Source of the DNA: Pseudomonas fluorescens Q2-87
Lineage (GTDB): Bacteria; Pseudomonadota; Gammaproteobacteria; Pseudomonadales; Pseudomonadaceae
Direction: 5' to 3'
Assembly (NCBI RefSeq): GCF_000281895.1
Contig: NZ_CM001558.1
Span: forward strand, 4,282,556-4,346,555
Length of the DNA: 64,000 bases
Shown: piece by piece, positions 1 through 7,228 of the stretch
Position numbering within the stretch: position 1 is the stretch's first letter
Layout of the letters: each line of letters opens with the position of its first letter
Notes under the pieces: generated by a model
Databases searched by the model: none
Told to the model about the DNA's origin: nothing
Seen by the model: only the letters and a program-made list of their open reading frames with translations
Position numbers and translations under genes: made by a program

Positions 1-752
1 GTGTTGGTCGCTAACAGCTGTTGAATTTGGGGAGCGTCTTGGCAGGCCCCCAGTGCGCTGAAATACAGGAAGACTTGAACGCACAAGGCCAATACGAATA
101 GCAGCAGGCCATAGCGAACCACTTTATGGTAGGTAGCTGTCGCCGACCAGACGGCCGCCAGCGCGAACGGCATGTAAAACAGGCTTTTGGGATGAGCATA
201 GAAGAACAAAGACAGCAAAAATGCTAACCCTACCCCGATTGCCGCTTGTGCTCGTGGAGACTTTCCTTCCTTCAAAAACAGAGCAGACAGGCAGAGCACC
301 AGAATCGCCAGTATCAGAAGATGCTCCGGACGCGACATAACCCACAAAAAAGGCAGGACACCCAGCGACGCCACTGCGACTAATCCGGCAAAACGCTGGA
401 GCCCTGCTCCCGAGTCGTGCGCTTGGCGCAAACACCAATAAGCCAGCAAACCGAACCAGATCAGCGCTAAAACAATACCACTGACCCTCAGGCCAAGCGG
501 CCCCAGATGACCATATACGGCCGACAGTGACATCGCAGCCGGATAAAATATCCAAACGACCGCTCGCCCGGCGGTGGCCGTGCATTGTGGATATAACGTA
601 ACCGCATTGCCTTCCTCAAGAAAAAGCCGCGCAATTCTGAATTTTGTCACCACCTCATCAGAATAGATTGGGAGAAATATCCCACTCAGCAATACTGCAA
701 AAAACAATATCAGGTGCAGGATCTGGATTTTTCTTATTACCGCTTCTCTCAT
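1..752 (-). CDS. GT-C type membrane glycosyltransferase, C-terminus cut by window edge
   Basis: Translating the minus strand from an ATG at 752 gives about 250 residues without a stop up to the window edge. The protein is strongly hydrophobic. The first membrane segment (about residues 10-28) is followed by a loop with Asp32-Glu33, the place where GT-C (ArnT/GT39-like) enzymes carry a catalytic acidic pair. Several further membrane segments follow, with RPEH near the middle and AHPK near residue 190. Such enzymes move a sugar from undecaprenyl phosphate to an acceptor on the periplasmic side. It is divergent from the GT2 gene at 1163, which fits a lipid-linked sugar pathway. The family call is inferred from topology and the DE pair. 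The start has no strong ribosome site. Only the N-terminal part is visible, so the acceptor cannot be guessed. Confidence 0.7.
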   Translation of the reverse strand, partial: MREAVIRKIQILHLILFFAVLLSGIFLPIYSDEVVTKFRIARLFLEEGNAVTLYPQCTATAGRAVVWIFYPAAMSLSAVYGHLGPLGLRVSGIVLALIWFGLLAYWCLRQAHDSGAGLQRFAGLVAVASLGVLPFLWVMSRPEHLLILAILVLCLSALFLKEGKSPRAQAAIGVGLAFLLSLFFYAHPKSLFYMPFALAAVWSATATYHKVVRYGLLLFVLALCVQVFLYFSALGACQDAPQIQQLLATN

Positions 753-1162
753 CAATCAAACATCCGGTCGAATCAAGATGGACTGTCCATCTTGTCAATA
801 GAGGCTCACTCGCCAGCGCCGATGATAGCCGAATCCCGACACCGAACCTATCATGCGTCCGTCGCGCCCACTGTTCGGCGTGATATCCATTTAGGGTAAC
901 GCTTCGAACACCAACCTAGCCCCCGCCTATTGAAGAAGCATCAAGCTCCCGGTGCCGTGACACCTTCTCTTCCATGGCTTAAAATCCTTCACTTTTTAAC
1001 GAAGATCCGCTGAGGTTTCACAATGCCTGCTTGAAGTCGAGCGACGCTGGTGACTGGTAAAGCCTGATGCTCACCCCATCGGCTGCGACATGCCGTGCAC
1101 GACCAAGCGGAAGCAACGAATCTACAAGCCCGTAACATCCATACAGGACGCATCGGCAGCCT
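753..1162. promoter_or_regulatory. Divergent intergenic region with a 9-bp hairpin
   Basis: This 410-bp gap separates the leftward GT-C gene from the rightward GT2 gene, so it should hold promoters for both. The clearest structure is a perfect inverted repeat, 774-782 against 786-794, with a 3-base loop. It lies about 22 bases upstream of the GT-C start codon. I found no convincing coding sequence here and no promoter pair I would defend. Confidence 0.4.
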
Positions 1163-2152
1163 GTGTCATCGTTTAATCCAATGGTCAGGATGAAGCTCAA
1201 GGTGATCGATAGAACCGTTTCAGTTAGCTTGGTTGTACCCGTTTTTAGGAGCATGAATACGCTCCCGGAGTTTTACGCACGTGCACAAGCAGCCCTCGGG
1301 CTGATTTGCGACGACTGGGAGATTATCCTGGTGGACGATGCGAGCCCGGATCAGACGTGGTTTGCCGCACTGGCGCTTCACGAACAGGACCCGCGGGTCA
1401 AAGCCATTCGCTTCGCAAGGAACAAAGGGCAACAACATGCCACCCTGTGCGGCATCAGCTACGCCTGCAAACGCTATGTCGTGACGATTGACGACGATCT
1501 GCAGTGTTTTCCTGAGGACTTGTCGCTTTTCATCGACCAGCTCCAGGCGGGCAAGCATGTCGTAATCGGCAAGATACCGATGGCCGAGAAACAACACAGT
1601 ACCTGGCGCAACCTGGCCTCTTGGCTTAATCAGAAACTAGTCAGCAAGGTGTTGGGCAAACCGACTGATTTCGGTCTTTCTAGCTACAGGGCGATGAGCC
1701 AGCAAGTGGCGAAACAGCTGGCCAGGTATCAAGGATCACATCCTCACATTGCCGCGATGCTGTTCAATTCGGTGCCCATCAGCATGATGGCGAATGTGAC
1801 CATACGTCACGCACCGCGCGCCGACGGCGGTCCAAGCACCTACACCTTGGGCAAGATGTTCAAAACGCTATCGTTCCTCATTATCAACTACTCGCTCCTG
1901 CCATTGCGCTATGTGGTGATTTGGGGATTCATGGTCAGTGCGTCGAGTATTCTCTTCGCAGTGTTCGTGCTGCTGCGCACCCTCCTGACTGACCATATTG
2001 TGCCCGGCTGGGCGTCACTTGCTATCCTCGTGTCCTTTCTTGCCGGCAACATACTTTTGGCTTTGGGCGTACAGGGTGAGTACCTAGGGAGGCTGGTAGA
2101 AAACGCAACTCACCTTAGCCAGTTCCCAATTATCGAAGAGCATGTGGATTAA
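1163..2152 (+). CDS. GT2 polyprenyl-phosphate sugar transferase (GtrB/ArnC/DPM1-like)
   Basis: This 329-residue protein has a GT-A fold of family 2. It starts with the strand VSLVVPVF (about 21-28), then the nucleotide-binding VDDASPD (57-63) and a DDD metal site at 110-112. Two C-terminal membrane segments lie near 243-270 and 284-306. This layout is that of GtrB, ArnC and dolichyl-phosphate-mannose synthase relatives, which load a nucleotide-activated sugar onto undecaprenyl phosphate at the inner membrane. The start is uncertain: GTG at 1163, ATG at 1181 and ATG at 1190 are all in frame and none has a good ribosome site. The family domain begins soon after the last one. The next gene begins 3 bases after the stop, so they are probably co-transcribed. 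The sugar is inferred from the neighbours to be an acylated amino sugar. Confidence 0.85.
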   Translation: MSSFNPMVRMKLKVIDRTVSVSLVVPVFRSMNTLPEFYARAQAALGLICDDWEIILVDDASPDQTWFAALALHEQDPRVKAIRFARNKGQQHATLCGISYACKRYVVTIDDDLQCFPEDLSLFIDQLQAGKHVVIGKIPMAEKQHSTWRNLASWLNQKLVSKVLGKPTDFGLSSYRAMSQQVAKQLARYQGSHPHIAAMLFNSVPISMMANVTIRHAPRADGGPSTYTLGKMFKTLSFLIINYSLLPLRYVVIWGFMVSASSILFAVFVLLRTLLTDHIVPGWASLAILVSFLAGNILLALGVQGEYLGRLVENATHLSQFPIIEEHVD

Positions 2153-2154
2153 TA

Positions 2155-3051
2155 ATGACCTCCACCTACCGAGTCATGGATTATTTTCCGCCCGAAGATA
2201 CTTTAAATAGCGGTTTCTTTACGCACCTCGACGAAATTGAAGCACAAGCACCCGGCGCCTTGGTGTACTGTCAGAACATTCACTACCTGCATAAAGCGCT
2301 GGCCATCGTGAACGTGGCCTGTATTCTGTGCCCCGAAAATCTGATGGATGAAGTACGGGCGACGGAAAAAACAATTGTATTCTGCGTCGACCCTCGAACC
2401 GCCTTTTTCCGTCTCTACAATAGTTTCAACCAAGAGGCGGGATGCGCAACTTTGCCTCCCCCCATCATCGGAGACAACTGCAAACTACACCCCAGCGCCG
2501 TTATCTCGCCATTGGCTAAACTGGGCAACAACGTCGAAGTTTCAGCGAATGTTGTCATTGAAGGCCCTGTCGAGATCGGAGACAACGTTTTCATCGGTTC
2601 GAATGCCGTAGTGGGCGCCGAGGGCCTCATCACCCTGCGCAACGGCGACGGCACGCTGACGATGGTCAAGCATCAGGGCGGCGTACGCATCGGATCAGGC
2701 TGTCAAGTGCTCGCTGGCGCGGTGATTGCGCGCTCTTTATTCCAGCAACCGACCACTATCCACGATAATTGCCAGATTGGCATCATGACGAATATTGGTC
2801 ACGGCGCGGTGATTGGCAAAAATTGCGTTGTATCCGGCAACACCGTGGTCGCCGGGCGCTCTCGCTTGGGAGCAGGCGTATGGGTCGGTGCCTCCTGCTC
2901 CATCGCCCAGGGTCTGGTGATCGGGGACGCTGTACAAATAAGAATGGGCTCGGTAGTCATCAGCGATATCGCACCACATAGCGTTGTGTCCGGAAACTTC
3001 GCGATCAATCATAGGGCGAACATGACGGCCCACCTGGGGAAATTGAAATGA
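2155..3051 (+). CDS. LpxD-like left-handed beta-helix acyltransferase
   Basis: This 298-residue protein has an N-terminal domain of about 100 residues followed by many hexapeptide repeats ([IV]-G-x-x-[ACV]-x pattern), the mark of a left-handed beta-helix acyltransferase. The segment NIGHGAVIG around His216 matches in position and spacing the catalytic His of LpxD (AHN-x-IG). LpxD transfers a 3-hydroxyacyl chain from acyl carrier protein to the amino group of a UDP-sugar. This gene is not in the lpxD-fabZ-lpxA locus. It sits beside its own carrier protein gene (3866) and a sugar aminotransferase (5531). I infer that it N-acylates the product of that aminotransferase, or a related amino sugar. 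It overlaps the next gene by 4 bases. The fold is certain. The substrate is inference. Confidence 0.8.
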   Translation: MTSTYRVMDYFPPEDTLNSGFFTHLDEIEAQAPGALVYCQNIHYLHKALAIVNVACILCPENLMDEVRATEKTIVFCVDPRTAFFRLYNSFNQEAGCATLPPPIIGDNCKLHPSAVISPLAKLGNNVEVSANVVIEGPVEIGDNVFIGSNAVVGAEGLITLRNGDGTLTMVKHQGGVRIGSGCQVLAGAVIARSLFQQPTTIHDNCQIGIMTNIGHGAVIGKNCVVSGNTVVAGRSRLGAGVWVGASCSIAQGLVIGDAVQIRMGSVVISDIAPHSVVSGNFAINHRANMTAHLGKLK

Positions 3052-3677
3052 TGCACTCCACCGAGCTTTCACTGGGTTTCAAGGGCGAAAGGACTTATAT
3101 ACAGGGAGCCGACATCCTCTGTGCCACGATGCAATCCATTATGGATCGTGCGCCGGACGCAAGGATCGAAAAGCTCGACTTCAAAATTGGCAGAATGACC
3201 AGCCATCTCCTCAGTTGTCACTGGTGGCCAAGGTCCGCTCCTCAAACGCCAGGGGGTAACGACATTGCCAGCTTCACTTTTCACCTAGATGGCGTTGAAC
3301 ATGAAGGCAGATTGATTCAAGCCGAAGGACTTGCCGAAACTCGACGCGCCTATGACGAGTCGCTGGTCAACAGCAACAGCCATTACTCTCCCGCCAAGCA
3401 TTCGATTAGCCTGACGAACATGCCAGCAAACTTTTCTTCGATAGAAGTGCTGATATCACTGAACAAGGCGTTGCATCTCAAAGAACTGTGCCTACCCAGT
3501 GCTCACCAATGGGTTTTCTGCCGCTGGGAAAGCCCCGAGTGGCCGCTGAGCCATGAGTTGGGCGGAGTAGAGCTGACGATCGAACAAACCCTGGGCACCC
3601 GACTGACCCGTACTCGCATTGAACTCGGTTCGGAACAGATCGGCACCATTTACTTCAGCGCCCTGAACGTCGATTGA
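3048..3677 (+). CDS. Unrecognised 209-residue protein of the amino-sugar locus
   Basis: I do not recognise this family. The protein is soluble and has no signal peptide or membrane segment. A motif near the N-terminus reads YIQGADI (about 17-23), then a predicted beta-rich stretch with Cys57 and paired Trp residues. A second beta-rich stretch near 150-205 loosely echoes the first (W/F-rich strand, then an E/L/T strand pair). That might mean two similar halves, as in double hotdog-fold dehydratases or thioesterases, but this is only a guess. It overlaps the LpxD-like gene by 4 bases and lies 188 bases before the carrier-protein gene. That position makes a role in making or transferring the acyl group plausible. 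Confidence 0.6.
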   Translation: MMHSTELSLGFKGERTYIQGADILCATMQSIMDRAPDARIEKLDFKIGRMTSHLLSCHWWPRSAPQTPGGNDIASFTFHLDGVEHEGRLIQAEGLAETRRAYDESLVNSNSHYSPAKHSISLTNMPANFSSIEVLISLNKALHLKELCLPSAHQWVFCRWESPEWPLSHELGGVELTIEQTLGTRLTRTRIELGSEQIGTIYFSALNVD

Positions 3678-3865
3678 CGGCCGCGCGGGAAAAGGTCGTG
3701 AACTGCATGCAGGACAGCCCCGCTACTGCCTGGATTGTGGCAAAATTCTCGGCCTTGAGCTTCGCGCCCGCCGCGAAATCGCCTTCCAACCGTCGCATCA
3801 TTTAATCCGAGTAGAAAAATTTCTGACCGGGATAACAGCAACACCAGAACGAGGAAACACCGACC

Positions 3866-4102
3866 GTGCCAACTACAAAAGAAACGATCATTGAGCTCAT
3901 CAAGAAAGCTAATGTTGTGGCGGACGCTTCGTCATTACGTGACAACCTGAAGTTGATCGACCAGGGAATCGACTCGATGGATATTTTCGCCATCATGATT
4001 GCTATCCAGGACCATTACCAGATTCAGATACCCGACGACGACATTGAACGCCTTCAAACAGTGAACGACTTGGTCGGTTATATAGACTCTAAACAGTCAT
4101 AA
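3866..4102 (+). CDS. Dedicated acyl carrier protein
   Basis: This 78-residue acidic protein has the helical pattern of acyl carrier proteins. The motif around Ser37 (QGIDSMD) is the usual attachment site for the 4'-phosphopantetheine arm, with Met in place of the common Leu after Ser. It starts with GTG, preceded by GAGGA at 3851-3855 at a suitable distance. It is not the fatty-acid acpP gene, which lies in the fab cluster and has a different sequence. A stand-alone carrier between sugar genes suggests it holds the acyl group used by the LpxD-like enzyme at 2155. No synthase or ligase to load it is visible inside the window. Confidence 0.85.
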   Translation: MPTTKETIIELIKKANVVADASSLRDNLKLIDQGIDSMDIFAIMIAIQDHYQIQIPDDDIERLQTVNDLVGYIDSKQS

Positions 4103-4129
4103 GCAATATTTTGTCACTCAAGGTGAAAC

Positions 4130-4219
4130 ATGGTGCAAACGACCATCCCGCACGCCCCCCCCACTGCACAGGCAATTTCCTCTGTGTTTAGCGAAGTATT
4201 CGCCTTCCTCGAGCATTGA
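4130..4219 (+). CDS. Possible 29-residue peptide or gene remnant
   Basis: A short reading frame begins with ATG after AGGTG and ends 9 bases before the flippase-like gene starts. The ribosome-like site and tight spacing make it possible that it is translated, perhaps as a leader coupling translation to the next gene. Nothing in its sequence is recognisable. It may instead be the start of a gene that has been lost. Confidence 0.2.
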   Translation: MVQTTIPHAPPTAQAISSVFSEVFAFLEH

Positions 4220-4228
4220 GCAGCCCGC

Positions 4229-5191
4229 ATGCCCGCAACGCTTTTAAGACTGATTTTTGCCATTTTAATTTTTGTCTTCCTGGCAAAAACACTAGATATC
4301 CAGCTAGCGTCATTAATTGATGGCATTAAAGCATGGCAATATCTTGCGTTGGCTGCGGGCATTCCCTTGACGCTAAGCTCGTTTTTCTCCATCAGTCGCT
4401 GGCAAGTATTTTTACGACTCAACTCAATTGATGAAGCGTTACCCAGTCTATGGAAGGTGAGCTTGGTCTCTCAGTTTCAAGGCTTGGTTTTTCCATCGTC
4501 ACAAGGCGGAGACGCTTTTCGTATGCTCCATATCGAGCGACGTCACCCGGATAAGCGAGGAACGGCCGGCAGTACCGTCATTATAGATAGGATGATGGGC
4601 CTATTGGTGCTGTGTGCTCTTACCCTTTGCGCTCTGCCTTTTCTACCGAAATCAGACAATTACACTTCGCTCAACATTACCGTTCTCGTTATCAGTTGCA
4701 TCGCAGTCGGCGCGCAACTTTCATTCAGCAGTAGAAAAATCCATACACTCTATAGCCATCTCATTTTTCAGAACTCGCTGCTGTCTCGCCTATTAGGATA
4801 TATAGAAAAACTTCACGCCAGCACGGTCAGCTTTCCTTATCAACGGGCGCTTAAAAGTTCCTTGCTCTATATTTTCTGCCATCAAATATCGCTAATATTG
4901 GTGGTATATCTGGTATTTCGAGCGTATGGCTACGACATCCCCTTCGTTCAACATTTAGCACTATATCCTGTCATTGCTATCCTGACCATGGTTCCATTAA
5001 CCATTGGCGGGCTCGGCGTGCGAGAAGGTTTTTTTGTATATTTTTATGGTTTGTTGGACGTACCGGCCAACGTAGCTGTAGGTGCCTCCCTGGCAAATTA
5101 CACGTTGATGGTACTAATCCCCGCCACTTGTGGCGCAATTATTTATTTGTGGGATACCCTTCGAGACAGCCGCCTGAAGCGCATTAACTAA
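4229..5191 (+). CDS. Flippase-like membrane protein (LPG-synthase TM / UPF0104 family)
   Basis: This 320-residue protein has about eight membrane segments and no soluble domain. The segment SSQGGDAFRM (near residue 92) and the later GGLGVREGFF (near 258) are typical of the family that includes the membrane part of MprF (PF03706). Members sit beside polyprenyl-phosphate sugar transferases in many cell-envelope loci and are suspected of moving lipid-linked sugars across the membrane, though this is rarely proven. Here it lies in the same gene string as the GT2 enzyme, so export of the undecaprenyl-phosphate-linked sugar is a fair inference. The region is visibly AT-richer than the core genes to the right, a sign of horizontal origin. 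Confidence 0.8.
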   Translation: MPATLLRLIFAILIFVFLAKTLDIQLASLIDGIKAWQYLALAAGIPLTLSSFFSISRWQVFLRLNSIDEALPSLWKVSLVSQFQGLVFPSSQGGDAFRMLHIERRHPDKRGTAGSTVIIDRMMGLLVLCALTLCALPFLPKSDNYTSLNITVLVISCIAVGAQLSFSSRKIHTLYSHLIFQNSLLSRLLGYIEKLHASTVSFPYQRALKSSLLYIFCHQISLILVVYLVFRAYGYDIPFVQHLALYPVIAILTMVPLTIGGLGVREGFFVYFYGLLDVPANVAVGASLANYTLMVLIPATCGAIIYLWDTLRDSRLKRIN

Positions 5192-5206
5192 CAGAGAGCT
5201 TAGGCA

Positions 5207-5518
5207 ATGAACTTAGATCGCACCCCGTTCCCCAAGTCGGCCTTCGAAGTCCTTGCTCCGCCTGAGGCACGGCATTGGTGGTTTCGGGCCCGTAACCGAG
5301 TAATTATGTGGGTATTGAGATCTCGTATCGGCGACATTCGCAATTTTTTGGAAATTGGTTGCGGTATTGGTTTTGTGCTGGATGGCACCCACCAAGATTA
5401 CCCCGACGACGAATCGGATCCTGGAATTCGTCATGAAGATAGAGCATAGCTTGTTGAAGGCAGGTATCACGCTCCCCTTCGGGAGTTCGCTCCTGTTGTT
5501 AGCTAGAAAACAATAATC
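5207..5518 (+). pseudogene. SAM-dependent methyltransferase, internal deletion
   Basis: The first about 58 codons encode the start of a class I methyltransferase: an HWWFRARN segment and the SAM motif EIGCGIGF. The frame then becomes nonsense and stops at 5449. In the next frame, from about 5440 to the TAA at 5518, the sequence reads KIEHSLLKAGITLPFGSS and ends in LLLLARKQ. As I recall, these sugar-locus methyltransferases end in much this way. The two ends of the gene are therefore present but the middle (roughly 150 codons by family size) is missing, with a frame change at the junction near 5385-5440. The gene cannot make an active enzyme. If it once methylated the sugar or its acyl group, that decoration is lost here. 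Confidence 0.75.
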
Positions 5519-5530
5519 CGGAGACATGCA

Positions 5531-6670
5531 GTGAGCGACCTTAAAATTCCCTTCAATCGCCCTTATATGACGGGTAAAGAGCTTTATTATATCGCCGAAG
5601 CAAAATTCCTCAATAAACTCTCCGGTGACGGCCCCTTCACCCGACGTTGCCACCAGTGGCTGGAACAGTATAGCCACAGTGAAAAAGCGTTATTGACACA
5701 CTCATGTACTGCGGCCTTGGAAATGTCAGCTCTACTGCTGGATATTCAACCCGGGGACGAAGTCATCATGCCGTCTTACACATTCGTCTCCACCGCTAAC
5801 GCATTTGTATTGCGCGGCGGGATACCAGTGTTTGTGGATATCAGAGAAGATACCTTGAATTTAGACGAAAGGTTAATTGAAGCCGCAATTACACCTCGCA
5901 CCAAGGCAATCGTTCCGGTTCACTACGCAGGCGTTGCCTGCGAAATGGACACGATAATGGAGATCGCCCGCCGACACGGCCTCTACGTCGTAGAGGATGC
6001 TGCACAGGGTGTCATGGCGTCTTATAAAGGAAGAGCTTTAGGTAGTATTGGTGATTTAGGTGCGTATAGCTTCCATGAAACCAAGAATGTGATCTCCGGC
6101 GAAGGTGGCGCTCTATTGGTTAACGACCCGGCAATGTCGTTACGCGCCGAAATCATCCGCGAGAAAGGTACGGACCGAAGCCGCTTCTTCAGGGGCGAAG
6201 TCGACAAATACACATGGCAGGAAGTTGGATCATCTTATCTCCCAGGAGAATTGACCGCCGCGTTTCTTTGGGCACAGCTGGAAGAGGCACAGTCAATCAC
6301 ACAGAATCGCCTGAATAGCTGGAGCCGCTATCACCAGGCGCTCAAGGAGCTTGAATTGAAAGGCGCGGTGCGCCGTCCGATCATCCCGGAAAACTGTACG
6401 CATAATGCCCATATGTACTATGTATTACTTGCTCCCGGCATTGACCGCCAGCGCACGCTAGATAAACTCAAGCTCGACCATATTTATTCGGTGTTCCACT
6501 ACGTACCGCTGCACTCCTCTCCAGCTGGGCTACGTTACGGTCGTACCCATGGCACGATGACAAATACAGATACCTTGTCGGAACGCTTGATCCGCCTGCC
6601 ACTCTGGATGGGGCTGAGTGAAGACCAACTCACCCATATCGTCGACTCGCTACAGCGCGCCGTTTCCTGA
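5531..6670 (+). CDS. wecE: dTDP-4-amino-4,6-dideoxyhexose transaminase (WecE type)
   Basis: This 379-residue PLP enzyme of the DegT/DnrJ/EryC1 family closely resembles WecE/RffA, which turns dTDP-4-keto-6-deoxyglucose into dTDP-Fuc4N using glutamate. Visible marks are the N-terminal PFNRPY, the GDGPFT segment near 32-37, EDAAQ with Asp156 contacting the PLP ring, and SFHETKN with Lys185 as the Schiff-base lysine. It starts with GTG at 5531, preceded by GGAG at 5519-5522. It is the last gene of the string and is followed by a strong terminator. The dTDP-sugar precursor genes (rmlA, rmlB) are not in the window and must come from elsewhere. VioA-like activity giving Qui4N cannot be excluded from sequence. 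Confidence 0.88.
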   Translation: MSDLKIPFNRPYMTGKELYYIAEAKFLNKLSGDGPFTRRCHQWLEQYSHSEKALLTHSCTAALEMSALLLDIQPGDEVIMPSYTFVSTANAFVLRGGIPVFVDIREDTLNLDERLIEAAITPRTKAIVPVHYAGVACEMDTIMEIARRHGLYVVEDAAQGVMASYKGRALGSIGDLGAYSFHETKNVISGEGGALLVNDPAMSLRAEIIREKGTDRSRFFRGEVDKYTWQEVGSSYLPGELTAAFLWAQLEEAQSITQNRLNSWSRYHQALKELELKGAVRRPIIPENCTHNAHMYYVLLAPGIDRQRTLDKLKLDHIYSVFHYVPLHSSPAGLRYGRTHGTMTNTDTLSERLIRLPLWMGLSEDQLTHIVDSLQRAVS

Positions 6671-6732
6671 AAAGAGGATGCGTGGCGATTTCGAATATGT
6701 TGGTGCAACGCTAGAACTATCGGATGGAATGC

Positions 6733-6763
6733 AAAAAGGCCGGCCATCGAAGCCGGCCTTTTT
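6733..6763. terminator. Bidirectional Rho-independent terminator
   Basis: A perfect 12-bp stem (6733-6744 with 6752-6763) and 7-base loop has five A on the left and five T on the right. It can end transcription of wecE from the left and of the O-antigen/comEA transcript from the right. Confidence 0.9.
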
Positions 6764-6780
6764 CGCTAGCTACTTAGCCC

Positions 6781-7113
6781 TTATCTCACTTCCAGTTTGT
6801 CACGATTCCGATCCACTATAGCCTTGCCAATTCCCTTGACCTCCAATAGCTCTTCAACCGACGAAAATGCCCCATTGCTCTCACGATAAGCCACAATCGC
6901 CTTGGCCTTGGCCTCTCCAACTCCCAACAACTCACGTTGCAAGGTCGTGGCATCTGCACCATTAAGATCAATTTTAACGCGTTGAGATGCTCCCACGTCA
7001 ACGGCTTGCTGCGAGGCTACGGTTTCCAGTTTCGCGGCAGGTGCGGCGACAGCACCTATTGAGGCGCTGGTCAGAAGGGCAAAAACCAAGGAGTAGAAAT
7101 AACGTGTACGCAT
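6781..7113 (-). CDS. ComEA-like helix-hairpin-helix protein
   Basis: This 110-residue protein has a signal peptide (about 1-23, ending AVAA) and a C-terminal double helix-hairpin-helix. The pattern is LNGADA, GVGEAKAKAI, then VKGIGKAIVDR. This is the DNA-binding unit of ComEA, the periplasmic receptor that pulls DNA in during natural transformation. Short ComEA-like proteins are usual next to wbpM in Pseudomonas. Whether they act in uptake there is not clear. It is the last gene of the minus-strand O-antigen block and ends 18 bases before the shared terminator. Confidence 0.88.
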   Translation of the reverse strand: MRTRYFYSLVFALLTSASIGAVAAPAAKLETVASQQAVDVGASQRVKIDLNGADATTLQRELLGVGEAKAKAIVAYRESNGAFSSVEELLEVKGIGKAIVDRNRDKLEVR

Positions 7114-7228
7114 CAGTGAAGCTCCATGACATCGTTAAGAAGAAACAGCTTTTTTCCCAAGCTGCCTCTCAAACTTAGGCGATGATGCACCGCTGTCAAA
7201 AATGTGTACGTTACCGGTTGTGTAACAA

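Noticed and set aside
3673..3895. Open stretch with a CLDCGK zinc-knuckle look
   Set aside because: It has no start codon, and it runs into the carrier-protein gene in another frame. Probably chance.
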